A DNA stretch of 14,441 bases, taken from assembly GCA_026786045.1 (NCBI GenBank), contig JAJAYV010000189.1:1-14441 (forward strand), given 5' to 3'. How positions within the stretch are numbered: the first letter of the stretch is position 1; every line of letters starts with the position of its first letter. The notes under the pieces were generated by a model. The model was not told the origin of the DNA and made no database searches. It was given only the letters and a program-made list of their open reading frames with translations. The stretch is from Frankiaceae bacterium. Lineage in GTDB: Bacteria > Actinomycetota > Actinomycetes > Mycobacteriales > SCTD01. The position numbers and the translations under genes were made by a program. Shown piece by piece: positions 1 through 6,607 of the stretch.

Positions 1-374
1 GCGCAGGGCGGCCGGGGCGTGGGCCGGCACGTTCGGGTTCTTCGGGGCGACCGGCTGCAGGCCGCGCCGAGCAGTCGCTTTGCTGTCAGTGCGTCCGCCG
101 GACCGCGCGCAGCCGAGCGGCCCGGCGCGGGCGCTACTCGCTCTCGGTGGTGGTGCTGGTCTCGCAGCCGCATTCCTTGCACATGGCGCTCCTCCTCCCG
201 GGGTCGGTCCCGGCAGTGTGCACCGCGGGGGATGGACAGGCCCACCGGGCGGGAGCACCGTGCTCGATCCAGCACCGGCGACAGGGCCACCACGAGGCGC
301 CCGACGTGAGCTGCGACCGGGTCGACCAGGTCGAGACCCTGACCTGACGTCCGGCCCCGGTGGCTGTTACCGCG
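1..374. other. gene-poor left edge, no recognisable protein gene
   Basis: No frame on either strand gives a recognisable protein domain here. The open frames are explained by high GC, which makes stop codons rare. Two things can be seen. One is the Cys-rich micro-ORF at 134-184 (minus), listed separately. The other is a possible weak promoter running into the RNA element at 375: a -35-like CTGACG at 344-349 and a poor -10-like GTTACC at 366-371, spaced 16 nt. A short GC hairpin (GCCCG-GCG-CGGGC, about 120-132) lies just downstream of the micro-ORF stop, without a T-tract. The sequence left of 133 may be the promoter side of a gene outside the window. Confidence 0.5.
134..184 (-). CDS. possible 16-residue Cys-rich micro-protein (CxxCGC motif)
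   Basis: The minus-strand ATG at 184 opens a 16-codon frame, MCKECGCETSTTTESE, ending in TAG at 134. The best support is the ribosome binding site: a near-perfect AGGAGG lies about 6 nt upstream of the ATG (minus strand, 190-195). Three of the first seven residues are cysteines, arranged C-x-x-C-G-C. That is the pattern at the N-terminus of the hydrogenase nickel chaperone HypB, but no HypB GTPase follows. The tail is Thr/Ser/Glu only. It could be a small metal-binding or redox peptide, or a regulatory upstream ORF read for cysteine availability, as reported for Cys-rich short ORFs in mycobacteria. No function can be assigned. A chance ORF beside a purine-rich run is the main alternative. Confidence 0.45.
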   Translation of the reverse strand: MCKECGCETSTTTESE

Positions 375-437
375 CGTCCGTACGACAGGGGAGCGCTTCG
401 GCGCTGAGAGTGCGGTCCGCCGCAGACTCGACGGACG
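375..437 (+). promoter_or_regulatory. truncated TPP-riboswitch-like RNA (P1-P2-P3 only)
   Basis: The RNA folds as a three-way junction. P1 pairs CGUCCGU (375-381) and CGA (383-385) with UCGACGGACG (428-437), leaving one bulged A. P2 is GCGC-UUCG-GCGC (393-404). P3 is UGCGG-UCCG-CCGCA (411-424). The joining segments match the thiamin-pyrophosphate aptamer: GGGGAGC entering P2, and GCUGAGA leaving it into P3, which is the conserved CUGAGA that recognises the pyrimidine ring. The conserved P4/P5 arm (CCUGAU...AAUGCC...GCGUAGGGA), which holds the pyrophosphate, is absent between P3 and the closing P1 strand. The GGAG at 437-440, which would serve the next start codon, abuts P1, as in translation-controlling riboswitches. 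A remnant that no longer binds ligand is most likely. Confidence 0.55.
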
Positions 438-441
438 GAGA

Positions 442-1350
442 ATGCACGTGACCACCACCGGACCCACCCGCTCGACCCGCTCCACCTGGTGCACGGGATC
501 GGCACCGAGCTGGTCGCCGCCGACTGGCCGCCCGTCACGACCACCGAGGCGCGCGAGCTCCTGGCTGCCTACGGGCTGGTCGCGCGCCGCGTCGCCTGGC
601 GCAGCCCCCAACCCCTGTCGGCGGCGGCGCTCGTCCAGACCGATGACGGGACGGTCTTCGTCAAGCGGTCCGACCCGCGGGTGCGCACGGCTGCCGACCT
701 CGCCGAGGAGCACGCCTTCGGCGATCACCTGCGGGCCCGCGGCGTCCCGTTGCCCGAGGTGCTCACGACGACGATCGGCGAGCGTGCCGTCTCGACTCCC
801 ACAGCCACGTACGAGGTGCACGCCGCCGGGGTCGGCGAGGACCGCTACCGCGACGTGCCGTCGTGGGGCCCGCCGCACAGCCTGGCCGACGCGCGCGCGA
901 CCGGGCGCGCCCTGGCGCTCCTGCAGCAGGCAGCCGCCGGCTTCGACCGGCCCGCCCGGAGACGGCGCCGGGTGAGGTCAGCGCGGTGCTGGACCTCGGG
1001 CTGTGCGACCGCACCTCCCCGGTCGTCGAGCTGGCGACGGTCGTCGAGCGCAGCGGGATCGCCTGGCTCGACGCCAAGCCCGCGGCCCGGCCCGGCCCGA
1101 GGTCGTGGCTGAGCTGGTCGGCGGCTGGGCCGAGGTGCTGCCGGTCGACGTGGCCGACCTGCGCGCCGTGCTGCCGCTGGTGCACGTCGGCTTCGCGGTG
1201 TCCGAGATCGCCTACTACGCAGGCGTGACCGGCAGCCTGGCCGACGCCGAGGTGGCGTACGAGACCTACCCGGTCGGGCACGCCCGGTGGTGGCAGGGAC
1301 CGTCCGCGCAGGCGCTGCCCGACAGGATCTCGTCGGGCCGACCCGTGTGA
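442..1350 (+). pseudogene. decayed phosphotransferase (APH / choline-kinase family)
   Basis: Three frames must be joined to recover one protein. An N-terminal start (ATG 442 or GTG 448, behind GGAG at 437-440) appears to shift near 455-465 into the frame read through THPLDPLHLVHGIG. This runs through an N-lobe with the nucleotide-binding Lys segment DDGTVFVKRSDPRV to FDRPARR near 960. The reading then jumps to PGEVSAVLDLGLCDRTS in another frame, the region just after the catalytic loop. It then shifts at 1083-1097 into EVVAELVGGW...LPLVHVGFAVSEIAYY and ends at TGA 1348-1350. The roughly 80-100 residues expected between N-lobe and metal-binding loop, including the HGDWH..N catalytic loop, are gone. 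The gene therefore cannot encode an active kinase. The original substrate is unknown. The upstream TPP-like element suggests, by inference only, a thiamin-salvage kinase. Confidence 0.8.
1083..1097 (+). repeat. CGGCC x3 tandem repeat at a frameshift
   Basis: Three perfect tandem copies of CGGCC lie inside the kinase pseudogene, exactly where the reading frame changes. Removing one 5-bp unit joins ...WLDAKPAARP directly to EVVAELVGGW... in a single frame. The frameshift is therefore explained by duplication of one unit, probably by replication slippage. A sequencing or assembly error in a GC repeat is the alternative. Confidence 0.7.
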
Positions 1351-1397
1351 CGCGTGCCACACTCCGGGCCCCAATCAGCAGTCGGAGGGTGGACCAC

Positions 1398-3239
1398 GTG
1401 GCCGAGCAGTTCGACGTCGTCGTCGTCGGTGGAGGATCAGCCGGGGCGGTGCTCGCCGCGCGGCTGTCGGAGGACCCGTCGGTGCGGGTGGCACTGGTCG
1501 AGGCCGGCGGTCCGCCGCCGCCCGAGGAGTCGATGCCCGCGGCGGTCGCGTCGCTGCAGCTCAACCCCGAGACCGACTGGATGTACACCGGTGACGCCGG
1601 CGGCGTCGGCCGCGGGCTCGCCGAGGGCCGGATGATGGTGCCGCGCGGCAAGATGCTCGGCGGCTCCTCCGGCATCAACTACATGGCCTACGTGCGAGGC
1701 CACCCCGGCGACTTCGACGCCTGGGCCGACGGCGGCGCGCAGGGCTGGTCCTACGGCGAGCTGCTGCCGTACTTCAAGAAGTCGGAGGGCATCCAGCCCA
1801 GCGGCGACATCGTCGTCGACCACGACGCCCACAACCCCGACGGACCGCTCGGCGTCTCGGTGCGCGCACCGGTCGTGCCGAGCGCGCAGCAGTTCGTCGA
1901 CGCGGCGCGGGCCTCGGGTATCCCGACCGGCGACTACAACGGCGGCGACCGGGCGCGGCCCGAGGGCGTGGCCTCGCTGTTCCAGACCACGACCAAGGAC
2001 GGCAAGCGCACCTCGACCTTCCACGCGTTCCTCGAGCCGGTCATGGACGCGCGGGACAACCTCGTCGTCATCCCGCATGCGCACGTGACGCGCGTCCTGC
2101 TCGAGGACGGCGCCGACGGGCTCGTCGCGACCGGCGTGGAGTACCGCACCGCCGACGGCAGCGTCGAGACGGTGACCGCGGCCAAGGAGGTCGTGCTGTC
2201 GGCGGGCGCGATCGGGTCGCCGCAGCTGCTCCTGCTGTCCGGGATCGGCCCGGCCTCGGAGCTGGCCGAGGTCGGGATCGACTGCCGGCTCGACCTCCCC
2301 CACGTGGGAAAGCACCTCAAGGACCACCTGCACACGCCCATGGTGTTCCCGGCCCCCGGCATCGGACTGAACATGACCGAGGTGGCGCTGTCGCTCGGCC
2401 CGGATGCGCTGCGCGCTCCCGCCGGGCCGCTGCCGGCCGACCCGGCCGACGACGACGCCCTGCCGCCCGAGCTCGCCGGCGTCAAGGCCGAGGCCGAGCG
2501 GCGCCTGGCCGAGTGGGCCACCACCGGCCGGAGCCTGGTGTCCTCCTCGCTCTACGACGCGGGTCTCTGGTACTCCACCGGCCTCGGGGACGAGCACACG
2601 CACGACGCGCAGATCGGCTTCCTCGTCTGCGGCTACACCCCCGACCTGTGGCGGGCGCTGTTCCGCGTCGACCCGGACGTGTACTTCGAGGACGCCGCGG
2701 CGCCGCTGGCCCCCGAGTCCGAGGTCGTGATCATGCTGCCGAACCCGGTGCAGCCGCACTCCGAGGGTGAGGTGCGGCTCGCGAGCGCGGATCCTCTGCA
2801 GCCGCCGCGGATCTCGCTGAACTACTTCGCCGACCCGCACGACGTGAAGGTGATGGTCGCGGTGATGCGCCGGGCGCTGGAGCTGGTCGGCAACTGGCCG
2901 GTGGACGGCATGGGGTCGCTGATGGTCCCGCCGCAGCTGGCCGAGGCGCACGGCCACGCGCCGGGCGACGAGCCGAGCGACGCGCTGCTCGAGGACCTGG
3001 CCCGGCACTACGCGCTGACCGTCTACCACGAGACCTCGACCTGCCGGATCGGCGACGTCGTCGACACCGACCTACGCGTCAAGGGCGTCGCTCGGCTGCG
3101 CGTCGCGGATGCCAGTGTCATGCCGAACGTGACGTCGGGGAACACGAACGCCCCGACGATCATGATCGGCGAGAAGGCCGCCGAGCTCATCGCCGCCGAG
3201 CACGGCATCGCGCTGGTCGAGACCGTCGGGGCCGCCTGA
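1398..3239 (+). CDS. GMC-family FAD-dependent oxidoreductase
   Basis: A 613-residue flavoenzyme of the glucose-methanol-choline family, which oxidises an alcohol to an aldehyde or ketone. An N-terminal Rossmann FAD site, GGGSAG, lies at residues 11-16, with the ribose-binding acid E35. GMC signature 1 (GKMLGGSSGIN) is at 84-94, and signature 2 (AGAIGSPQLLLLSGIGP) lies in the middle. The C-terminal catalytic pair is H544 (YHETSTCRIG) and N584 (SGNTNAPT). The segment between signature 2 and the C-terminus is longer than in typical choline dehydrogenases and carries an Ala/Pro/Asp-rich stretch near 2420-2490. GTG 1398 is chosen because GGAGG at 1384-1388 precedes it by 9 nt; GTG 1389 is an in-frame alternative. 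There is no signal peptide, so it is cytoplasmic. The true substrate cannot be told from sequence; choline, sugar and other alcohol oxidations all occur in the family. It begins 47 nt after the pseudogene and may have shared its transcript. Confidence 0.9.
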   Translation: MAEQFDVVVVGGGSAGAVLAARLSEDPSVRVALVEAGGPPPPEESMPAAVASLQLNPETDWMYTGDAGGVGRGLAEGRMMVPRGKMLGGSSGINYMAYVRGHPGDFDAWADGGAQGWSYGELLPYFKKSEGIQPSGDIVVDHDAHNPDGPLGVSVRAPVVPSAQQFVDAARASGIPTGDYNGGDRARPEGVASLFQTTTKDGKRTSTFHAFLEPVMDARDNLVVIPHAHVTRVLLEDGADGLVATGVEYRTADGSVETVTAAKEVVLSAGAIGSPQLLLLSGIGPASELAEVGIDCRLDLPHVGKHLKDHLHTPMVFPAPGIGLNMTEVALSLGPDALRAPAGPLPADPADDDALPPELAGVKAEAERRLAEWATTGRSLVSSSLYDAGLWYSTGLGDEHTHDAQIGFLVCGYTPDLWRALFRVDPDVYFEDAAAPLAPESEVVIMLPNPVQPHSEGEVRLASADPLQPPRISLNYFADPHDVKVMVAVMRRALELVGNWPVDGMGSLMVPPQLAEAHGHAPGDEPSDALLEDLARHYALTVYHETSTCRIGDVVDTDLRVKGVARLRVADASVMPNVTSGNTNAPTIMIGEKAAELIAAEHGIALVETVGAA

Positions 3240-3268
3240 CGCACTGCGCTCCGGGCCCCACCCGCCCG

Positions 3269-3274
3269 TACACT
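3269..3274 (+). promoter_or_regulatory. -10 box of the hrcA promoter
   Basis: TACACT fits the actinobacterial TAnnnT -10 consensus and touches the first base of the CIRCE operator. Transcription would start near 3281, inside the operator, so HrcA bound there would block initiation. No convincing -35 hexamer is seen at the right distance. Confidence 0.5.
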
Positions 3275-3300
3275 TGGCACTCGACTGACCGGAGTGCCAG
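3274..3300 (+). promoter_or_regulatory. CIRCE operator (HrcA binding site)
   Basis: An inverted repeat TTGGCACTC-N9-GAGTGCCAG matches the CIRCE consensus TTAGCACTC-N9-GAGTGCTAA, with exactly 9 nt between arms. The consensus A at arm position 3 is G here, and the opposite arm carries the compensating C, so symmetry is kept. It lies 15 nt before the hrcA start and overlaps the predicted transcription start. That placement is as expected for HrcA autorepression that is relieved on heat shock. Confidence 0.93.
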
Positions 3301-3315
3301 GAGGAGGCGAGCAGC

Positions 3316-4335
3316 GTGCTGGACGACCGCAAGCTCGAGGTCCTGCGCGCCATCGTCGAGGACTTCGTCTCGACCACCGAGCCGGTCGGGTCCAAGTCCC
3401 TCGCCGAGCGGCACGGCCTCGGGGTGAGCCCGGCGACCGTGCGCAACGACATGGCCGCGCTCGAGGACGAGGGCTACATCACCCACCCGCACACCAGCGC
3501 CGGACGCATCCCGACCGACAAGGGCTACCGGCTGTTCGTCGACCAGCTCTCGACGGTCAAGCCGCTGTCACCGGCCGAGCGTCGGGCGATCCAGTCCTTC
3601 CTCGAGGGGGCCGTCGACCTCGACGACGTCGTCCGCCGCTCGGTGCGCCTGCTTGCGCAGCTGACCCGCCAGGTCGCGGTGGTGCAGTACCCGTCGCTGT
3701 CGCGCAGCTCGGTGCGCCACCTCGAGATCGTCCACCTCGCGCCGAACCGCCTGCTGCTCGTGCTCATCACCGACACCGGCCGGGTCGAGCAGCGGGTGCT
3801 CGAGCTGCCGACGACCCTGTCCGACGACGACGTCGCGCTGCTGCGCCAGGCCTTCGGCAGTCGGCTGCACGGCGCGCGCCTGGTCGATGCTCCGGCCGCC
3901 CTGTCCGACCTGCCCGATGCGGCGCCCATGGCGATCCGTCCGGTGCTCACCAGCGTCATGTCGGTGGTGCTCGAGACGCTGGTCGACCAGCCCGAGGAGC
4001 GCATCGCGCTGGCCGGCACGGCCAACCTCACCCGGCACGTCCTGGACTTCCCGCAGACGCTTCGCCCGGTCCTCGAGGCGCTGGAGGAGCAGGTCGTCCT
4101 GCTCAAGCTGCTGGGCGAGGTCAACGACCCCACGACCGTGCACGTCAAGATCGGCGAGGAGAACAACGTGGAGGGACTCCGGTCCACCTCCGTGGTGACG
4201 GTGGGCTACGGCCCCGACGGCGGGGCGTACGGCGGCCTCGGCGTCGTCGGCCCGACCCGCATGGACTACGCCGGCAACATGGGCCAGGTGCGCGCGGTCG
4301 CGCGCTACGTCGGCGAGCTGCTGGCGGGCGCGTAG
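3316..4335 (+). CDS. hrcA: heat-inducible transcription repressor HrcA
   Basis: A 339-residue protein of the usual HrcA length. It is a repressor that binds CIRCE and is kept active by the GroE chaperonin in the bacteria studied. The N-terminal winged helix covers about residues 1-75, with the recognition helix SPATVRNDMAALE at 38-50 and the wing SAGRIPTDKGYR at 61-72. The rest is the dimerisation and inserted domain, ending in a segment containing EENNVEGLRSTSVVTVGY. The GTG start is preceded by a doubled AGGAGG (3299-3307) at 8 nt spacing. The CIRCE site upstream shows autoregulation. The stop codon TAG shares its last base with the GTG of dnaJ, so the two are translationally coupled. This hrcA-dnaJ2 pair without grpE-dnaK is standard in actinobacteria. 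Confidence 0.97.
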   Translation: MLDDRKLEVLRAIVEDFVSTTEPVGSKSLAERHGLGVSPATVRNDMAALEDEGYITHPHTSAGRIPTDKGYRLFVDQLSTVKPLSPAERRAIQSFLEGAVDLDDVVRRSVRLLAQLTRQVAVVQYPSLSRSSVRHLEIVHLAPNRLLLVLITDTGRVEQRVLELPTTLSDDDVALLRQAFGSRLHGARLVDAPAALSDLPDAAPMAIRPVLTSVMSVVLETLVDQPEERIALAGTANLTRHVLDFPQTLRPVLEALEEQVVLLKLLGEVNDPTTVHVKIGEENNVEGLRSTSVVTVGYGPDGGAYGGLGVVGPTRMDYAGNMGQVRAVARYVGELLAGA

Positions 4336-5450
4336 TGGCCGACTACTACGGCGCTCTCGGCGTCGCGCCCGGCGCGACCGACGACGAGGTCAAGAAGGCC
4401 TACCGCAAGCTGGCCCGCCAGCTGCACCCCGACGTCAACCCCGACCCCGAGGCGCAGGAGCGCTTCAAGGCGGTCACCGCGGCGTACGAAGTGCTCTCGG
4501 ACCCGCAGAAGCGCCAGATCGTCGACCTGGGCGGGGATCCGCTGTCCAACGGCGCCGGCAGCCCCGGGAACCCGTTCTCGCAGGGCTTCGGCGGGCTCGG
4601 CGACATCATGGACGCGTTCTTCGGCGGTGGCGGGGGCGGCGGGCGCGGTCCGCGCAGCCGGGTCCGGCAGGGCTCCGACGCGCTGCTGCGCATCGAGTGC
4701 GACCTGGCCGAGACCGCCTTCGGCACCGACCGCGAGATGACGCTGGAGACCGCGGTCGTCTGCTCGACCTGCACCGGCCAGGGCACGGCCCCCGGCACCC
4801 ACCCCAGCATCTGCGACACCTGCCAGGGGCGTGGTGAGGTCCAGCAGGTGCAGCGCTCGTTCCTCGGCCAGGTCATGACGACCCGCGCCTGCCCGCGCTG
4901 CAGCGGCCTCGGCTCGATCATCGAGCACCCGTGCGGCGAGTGCGGCGGCGACGGCCGGGTGCGCGCGCGGCGCACCCTGACCGTGAAGGTCCCCGCCGGC
5001 ATCGAGAGCGGCATGCGGATCCGGCTCACCGGCGAGGGCGAGGTCGGCCCCGGCGGCGGCCCCGCCGGCGACCTCTACGTCGAGGTGGTCGAGCGGCCGC
5101 ACCCGGTCTTCACCCGCGACGGCGACGACCTGCACTGCACGCTCACCCTGCCGATGACCGCCGCGGCGCTCGGCACCGTCCTCCCGCTGGCCACCCTCGA
5201 CGGCGACGAGTCGCTCGACATCTCCCCCGGCACCCAGCCGGACGAGGTCATCACGCTGCGGGCCCGCGGCGTGCCGCACCTGCGCGGCACCGGTCGCGGC
5301 GACCTGCACGTCCACCTGCGCATAGAGGTGCCGACCCGGCTCGACGCCAAGCAGGAGGAGCTGCTGCGCGACCTGGCCCGGCTGCGCGGCGAGGAGCACC
5401 CGGCCGGCACCGGCAAGGGAAACGGCCTGTTCGGTCGCCGCCGGCGGTGA
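4335..5450 (+). CDS. dnaJ: molecular chaperone DnaJ (DnaJ2 type)
   Basis: A 371-residue Hsp40 co-chaperone that stimulates the DnaK ATPase and presents unfolded substrates. The J domain occupies residues 3-65, with the essential HPD at 31-33. A Gly/Phe-rich linker follows, including a run of glycines near 97-103. The zinc-finger domain has four CxxCxGxG repeats: CSTCTGQG 143-150, CDTCQGRG 160-167, CPRCSGLG 186-193 and CGECGGDG 200-207. The C-terminal substrate-binding domains end in a basic GRRRR tail. The frame stays open well upstream inside hrcA, but the J domain fixes the start at GTG 4335, which overlaps the hrcA stop by one base. Location behind CIRCE-hrcA marks it as the second actinobacterial dnaJ, not the dnaK-grpE-linked copy. 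Confidence 0.96.
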   Translation: MADYYGALGVAPGATDDEVKKAYRKLARQLHPDVNPDPEAQERFKAVTAAYEVLSDPQKRQIVDLGGDPLSNGAGSPGNPFSQGFGGLGDIMDAFFGGGGGGGRGPRSRVRQGSDALLRIECDLAETAFGTDREMTLETAVVCSTCTGQGTAPGTHPSICDTCQGRGEVQQVQRSFLGQVMTTRACPRCSGLGSIIEHPCGECGGDGRVRARRTLTVKVPAGIESGMRIRLTGEGEVGPGGGPAGDLYVEVVERPHPVFTRDGDDLHCTLTLPMTAAALGTVLPLATLDGDESLDISPGTQPDEVITLRARGVPHLRGTGRGDLHVHLRIEVPTRLDAKQEELLRDLARLRGEEHPAGTGKGNGLFGRRRR

Positions 5451-6172
5451 CCGCGGCGCTGTTCCTCTGGGACGACCTGACGACCGATGAGGTCGAGCTG
5501 TCCGGTCCCGAGGGACGGCACGCTGCGACCGTGCGGCGGGTGCGGGTCGGCGAGGCCGTCGACCTCGCCGACGGCCGCGGCACCCGCGCTCACTGCACCG
5601 TCCTGTCCCTGGGGCACGATGTCGTACGCCTGCGCGTCGACGCGCGCGAGCACGAGCCCGAGCCGGCGCCCCGCGTGCTGCTCGTCCAGGCGCTGGCCAA
5701 GGGCGACCGCGGCGAGCTCGCCGTCGAGCTGGCCACCGAGGTCGGCGTCGACGAGGTCGTGCCCTGGCAGGCCGAGCGCTGCATCGTGAAGTGGGAGGGC
5801 CCGCGGGGTGAGAAGGCGCTGGGGCGCTGGCGCTCCACCGCCCGCGAGGCCGGCAAGCAGTCGCGCCGGGCCCGCCACCCGGTGGTCGGGCCGTGGGTGT
5901 CCACCGACGAGCTGCTGGCGCGGGTGGCCACCACCCCGACGCTGCTGCTGCACGAGGGCGCCGCCGCGCCGCTGGCGTCGGTTCCGCTGCCGGCCTCCGG
6001 TGACCTGCTGCTCGTCGTCGGCCCCGAGGGCGGCATCACCGACCGCGAGCTCGAGCGACTGACGGACGTCGGCGCGGTGGCGGTCCGCCTCGGCAGCAGC
6101 GTGGTCCGCACGTCCACGGCGGGCGCTGTCGCCCTCGCGGTGGTGAGCGCGCGCACCTCGCGCTGGGCCTGA
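5447..6172 (+). CDS. rsmE: 16S rRNA (uracil1498-N3)-methyltransferase RsmE
   Basis: A 241-residue SPOUT-class methyltransferase that uses S-adenosylmethionine to methylate N3 of U1498 in 16S rRNA of the 30S subunit. A small N-terminal PUA-like RNA-binding domain comes first. The SPOUT knot follows, with the family segments QALAKGDRGELAVELATEVGV and WRSTAREAGKQSRR, the GPEGG motif at 192-196, and the C-terminal knot segment LGSSVVRTSTAGAVAL. The usual LG..ILR.ETA is altered here to VVRTSTA. The GTG start at 5447 overlaps the dnaJ stop in a GTGA arrangement, so translation is coupled to dnaJ. The same dnaJ-rsmE order is seen across actinobacteria. The frame extends upstream inside dnaJ but carries no domain there. 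Confidence 0.95.
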   Translation: MTAALFLWDDLTTDEVELSGPEGRHAATVRRVRVGEAVDLADGRGTRAHCTVLSLGHDVVRLRVDAREHEPEPAPRVLLVQALAKGDRGELAVELATEVGVDEVVPWQAERCIVKWEGPRGEKALGRWRSTAREAGKQSRRARHPVVGPWVSTDELLARVATTPTLLLHEGAAAPLASVPLPASGDLLLVVGPEGGITDRELERLTDVGAVAVRLGSSVVRTSTAGAVALAVVSARTSRWA

Positions 6173-6185
6173 GCCGGCGAGGTCG

Positions 6186-6191
6186 TACGGT
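6186..6191 (+). promoter_or_regulatory. -10 box, probably leaderless HIT transcript
   Basis: TACGGT fits TAnnnT and lies 6 nt before the ATG at 6198, so transcription would begin at or next to the start codon. There is no good Shine-Dalgarno sequence before this ATG, which agrees with a leaderless mRNA. The -35 region (about 6163-6168, CTGGGC) is weak. Confidence 0.4.
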
Positions 6192-6197
6192 CGACCC

Positions 6198-6536
6198 ATG
6201 AGCGACTGCCTGTTCTGCCGGATCGTGGCCGGGGAAGTGCCGGCCACGGTCGTCGCCGAGACCGAGCGCACCGTCGCCTTCCGCGACGTCGCGCCGCAGG
6301 CGCCGACCCACGTCCTCGTCGTGCCGCGCGACCACCACGCCCACGCGGCCGCCTGCGCCGCCCCCGACCCCGGGCTGCTGGCCGACCTGCTCGTCGCCGC
6401 GGCCGACGTGGCGCGCGCGGAGGGCCTCGAGGGCGGCTACCGGCTGCTGACGAACACAGGTCCGGACGCCGGGCAGACCGTCCACCACCTGCACGTCCAC
6501 GTGCTCGGCGGACGCGCACTGGGGGCGCTGGGCTGA
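6198..6536 (+). CDS. HIT-family (HinT-like) nucleotide hydrolase
   Basis: A 112-residue histidine-triad protein. HinT-type members hydrolyse purine nucleoside phosphoramidates and acyl-adenylates to AMP. The triad H-x-H-x-H is at residues 97, 99 and 101 (HLHVHVLGG), with a fourth conserved His just before at 96. The N-terminus shows the family CLFCRI (Cys4, Cys7) and the strand THVLVVPRDHH. The length equals that of typical bacterial HinT. It starts 25 nt after rsmE, but the promoter-like TACGGT suggests separate transcription. Hydrolase family membership is sure; the physiological substrate is not known from sequence. Confidence 0.94.
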   Translation: MSDCLFCRIVAGEVPATVVAETERTVAFRDVAPQAPTHVLVVPRDHHAHAAACAAPDPGLLADLLVAAADVARAEGLEGGYRLLTNTGPDAGQTVHHLHVHVLGGRALGALG

Positions 6537-6548
6537 CCCCTTCGCGGG

Positions 6549-6554
6549 TAGCCT
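6549..6554 (+). promoter_or_regulatory. possible -10 box before phoH
   Basis: TAGCCT in the 71-nt gap between the HIT gene and phoH fits TAnnnT and would give a leader of about 47 nt. No -35 hexamer is recognisable at normal spacing. The HIT stop codon is only about 10 nt upstream, so read-through from the HIT gene is also possible. Confidence 0.25.
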
Positions 6555-6607
6555 CGGGGGTCCACGTCCCGATCCCGGAGAGCAGGCGAACGGCAGCCGC
6601 CGACCCC

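Noticed and set aside
1..133. Possible end or start of a further gene at the left edge
   Set aside because: Open frames exist on both strands but none shows a recognisable motif, and there is too little sequence to decide.
335..356. GAGACCCTGACCTGACG, resembling the ACCCU..GAACCUGAU part of a TPP aptamer, upstream of the P1-P2-P3 element
   Set aside because: It would require a circularly permuted aptamer. The essential AAUGCC...GCGUAGGGA partner is absent nearby, and it can be a chance match in GC-rich DNA.
1437..3029. 530-residue open frame antisense to the GMC oxidoreductase
   Set aside because: Low-complexity Arg/Gly/Val/His composition, no domain, and the GMC gene on the other strand is complete with all motifs. 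Long antisense frames are expected at this GC content.
3294..4334. Upstream extension of the dnaJ frame through hrcA
   Set aside because: The J domain begins at the GTG at 4335; the upstream part is Arg/Pro-rich shadow of hrcA.
4931..5446. Upstream extension of the rsmE frame through dnaJ
   Set aside because: Arg/Pro-rich shadow of the dnaJ C-terminal domain; RsmE homology starts at GTG 5447.
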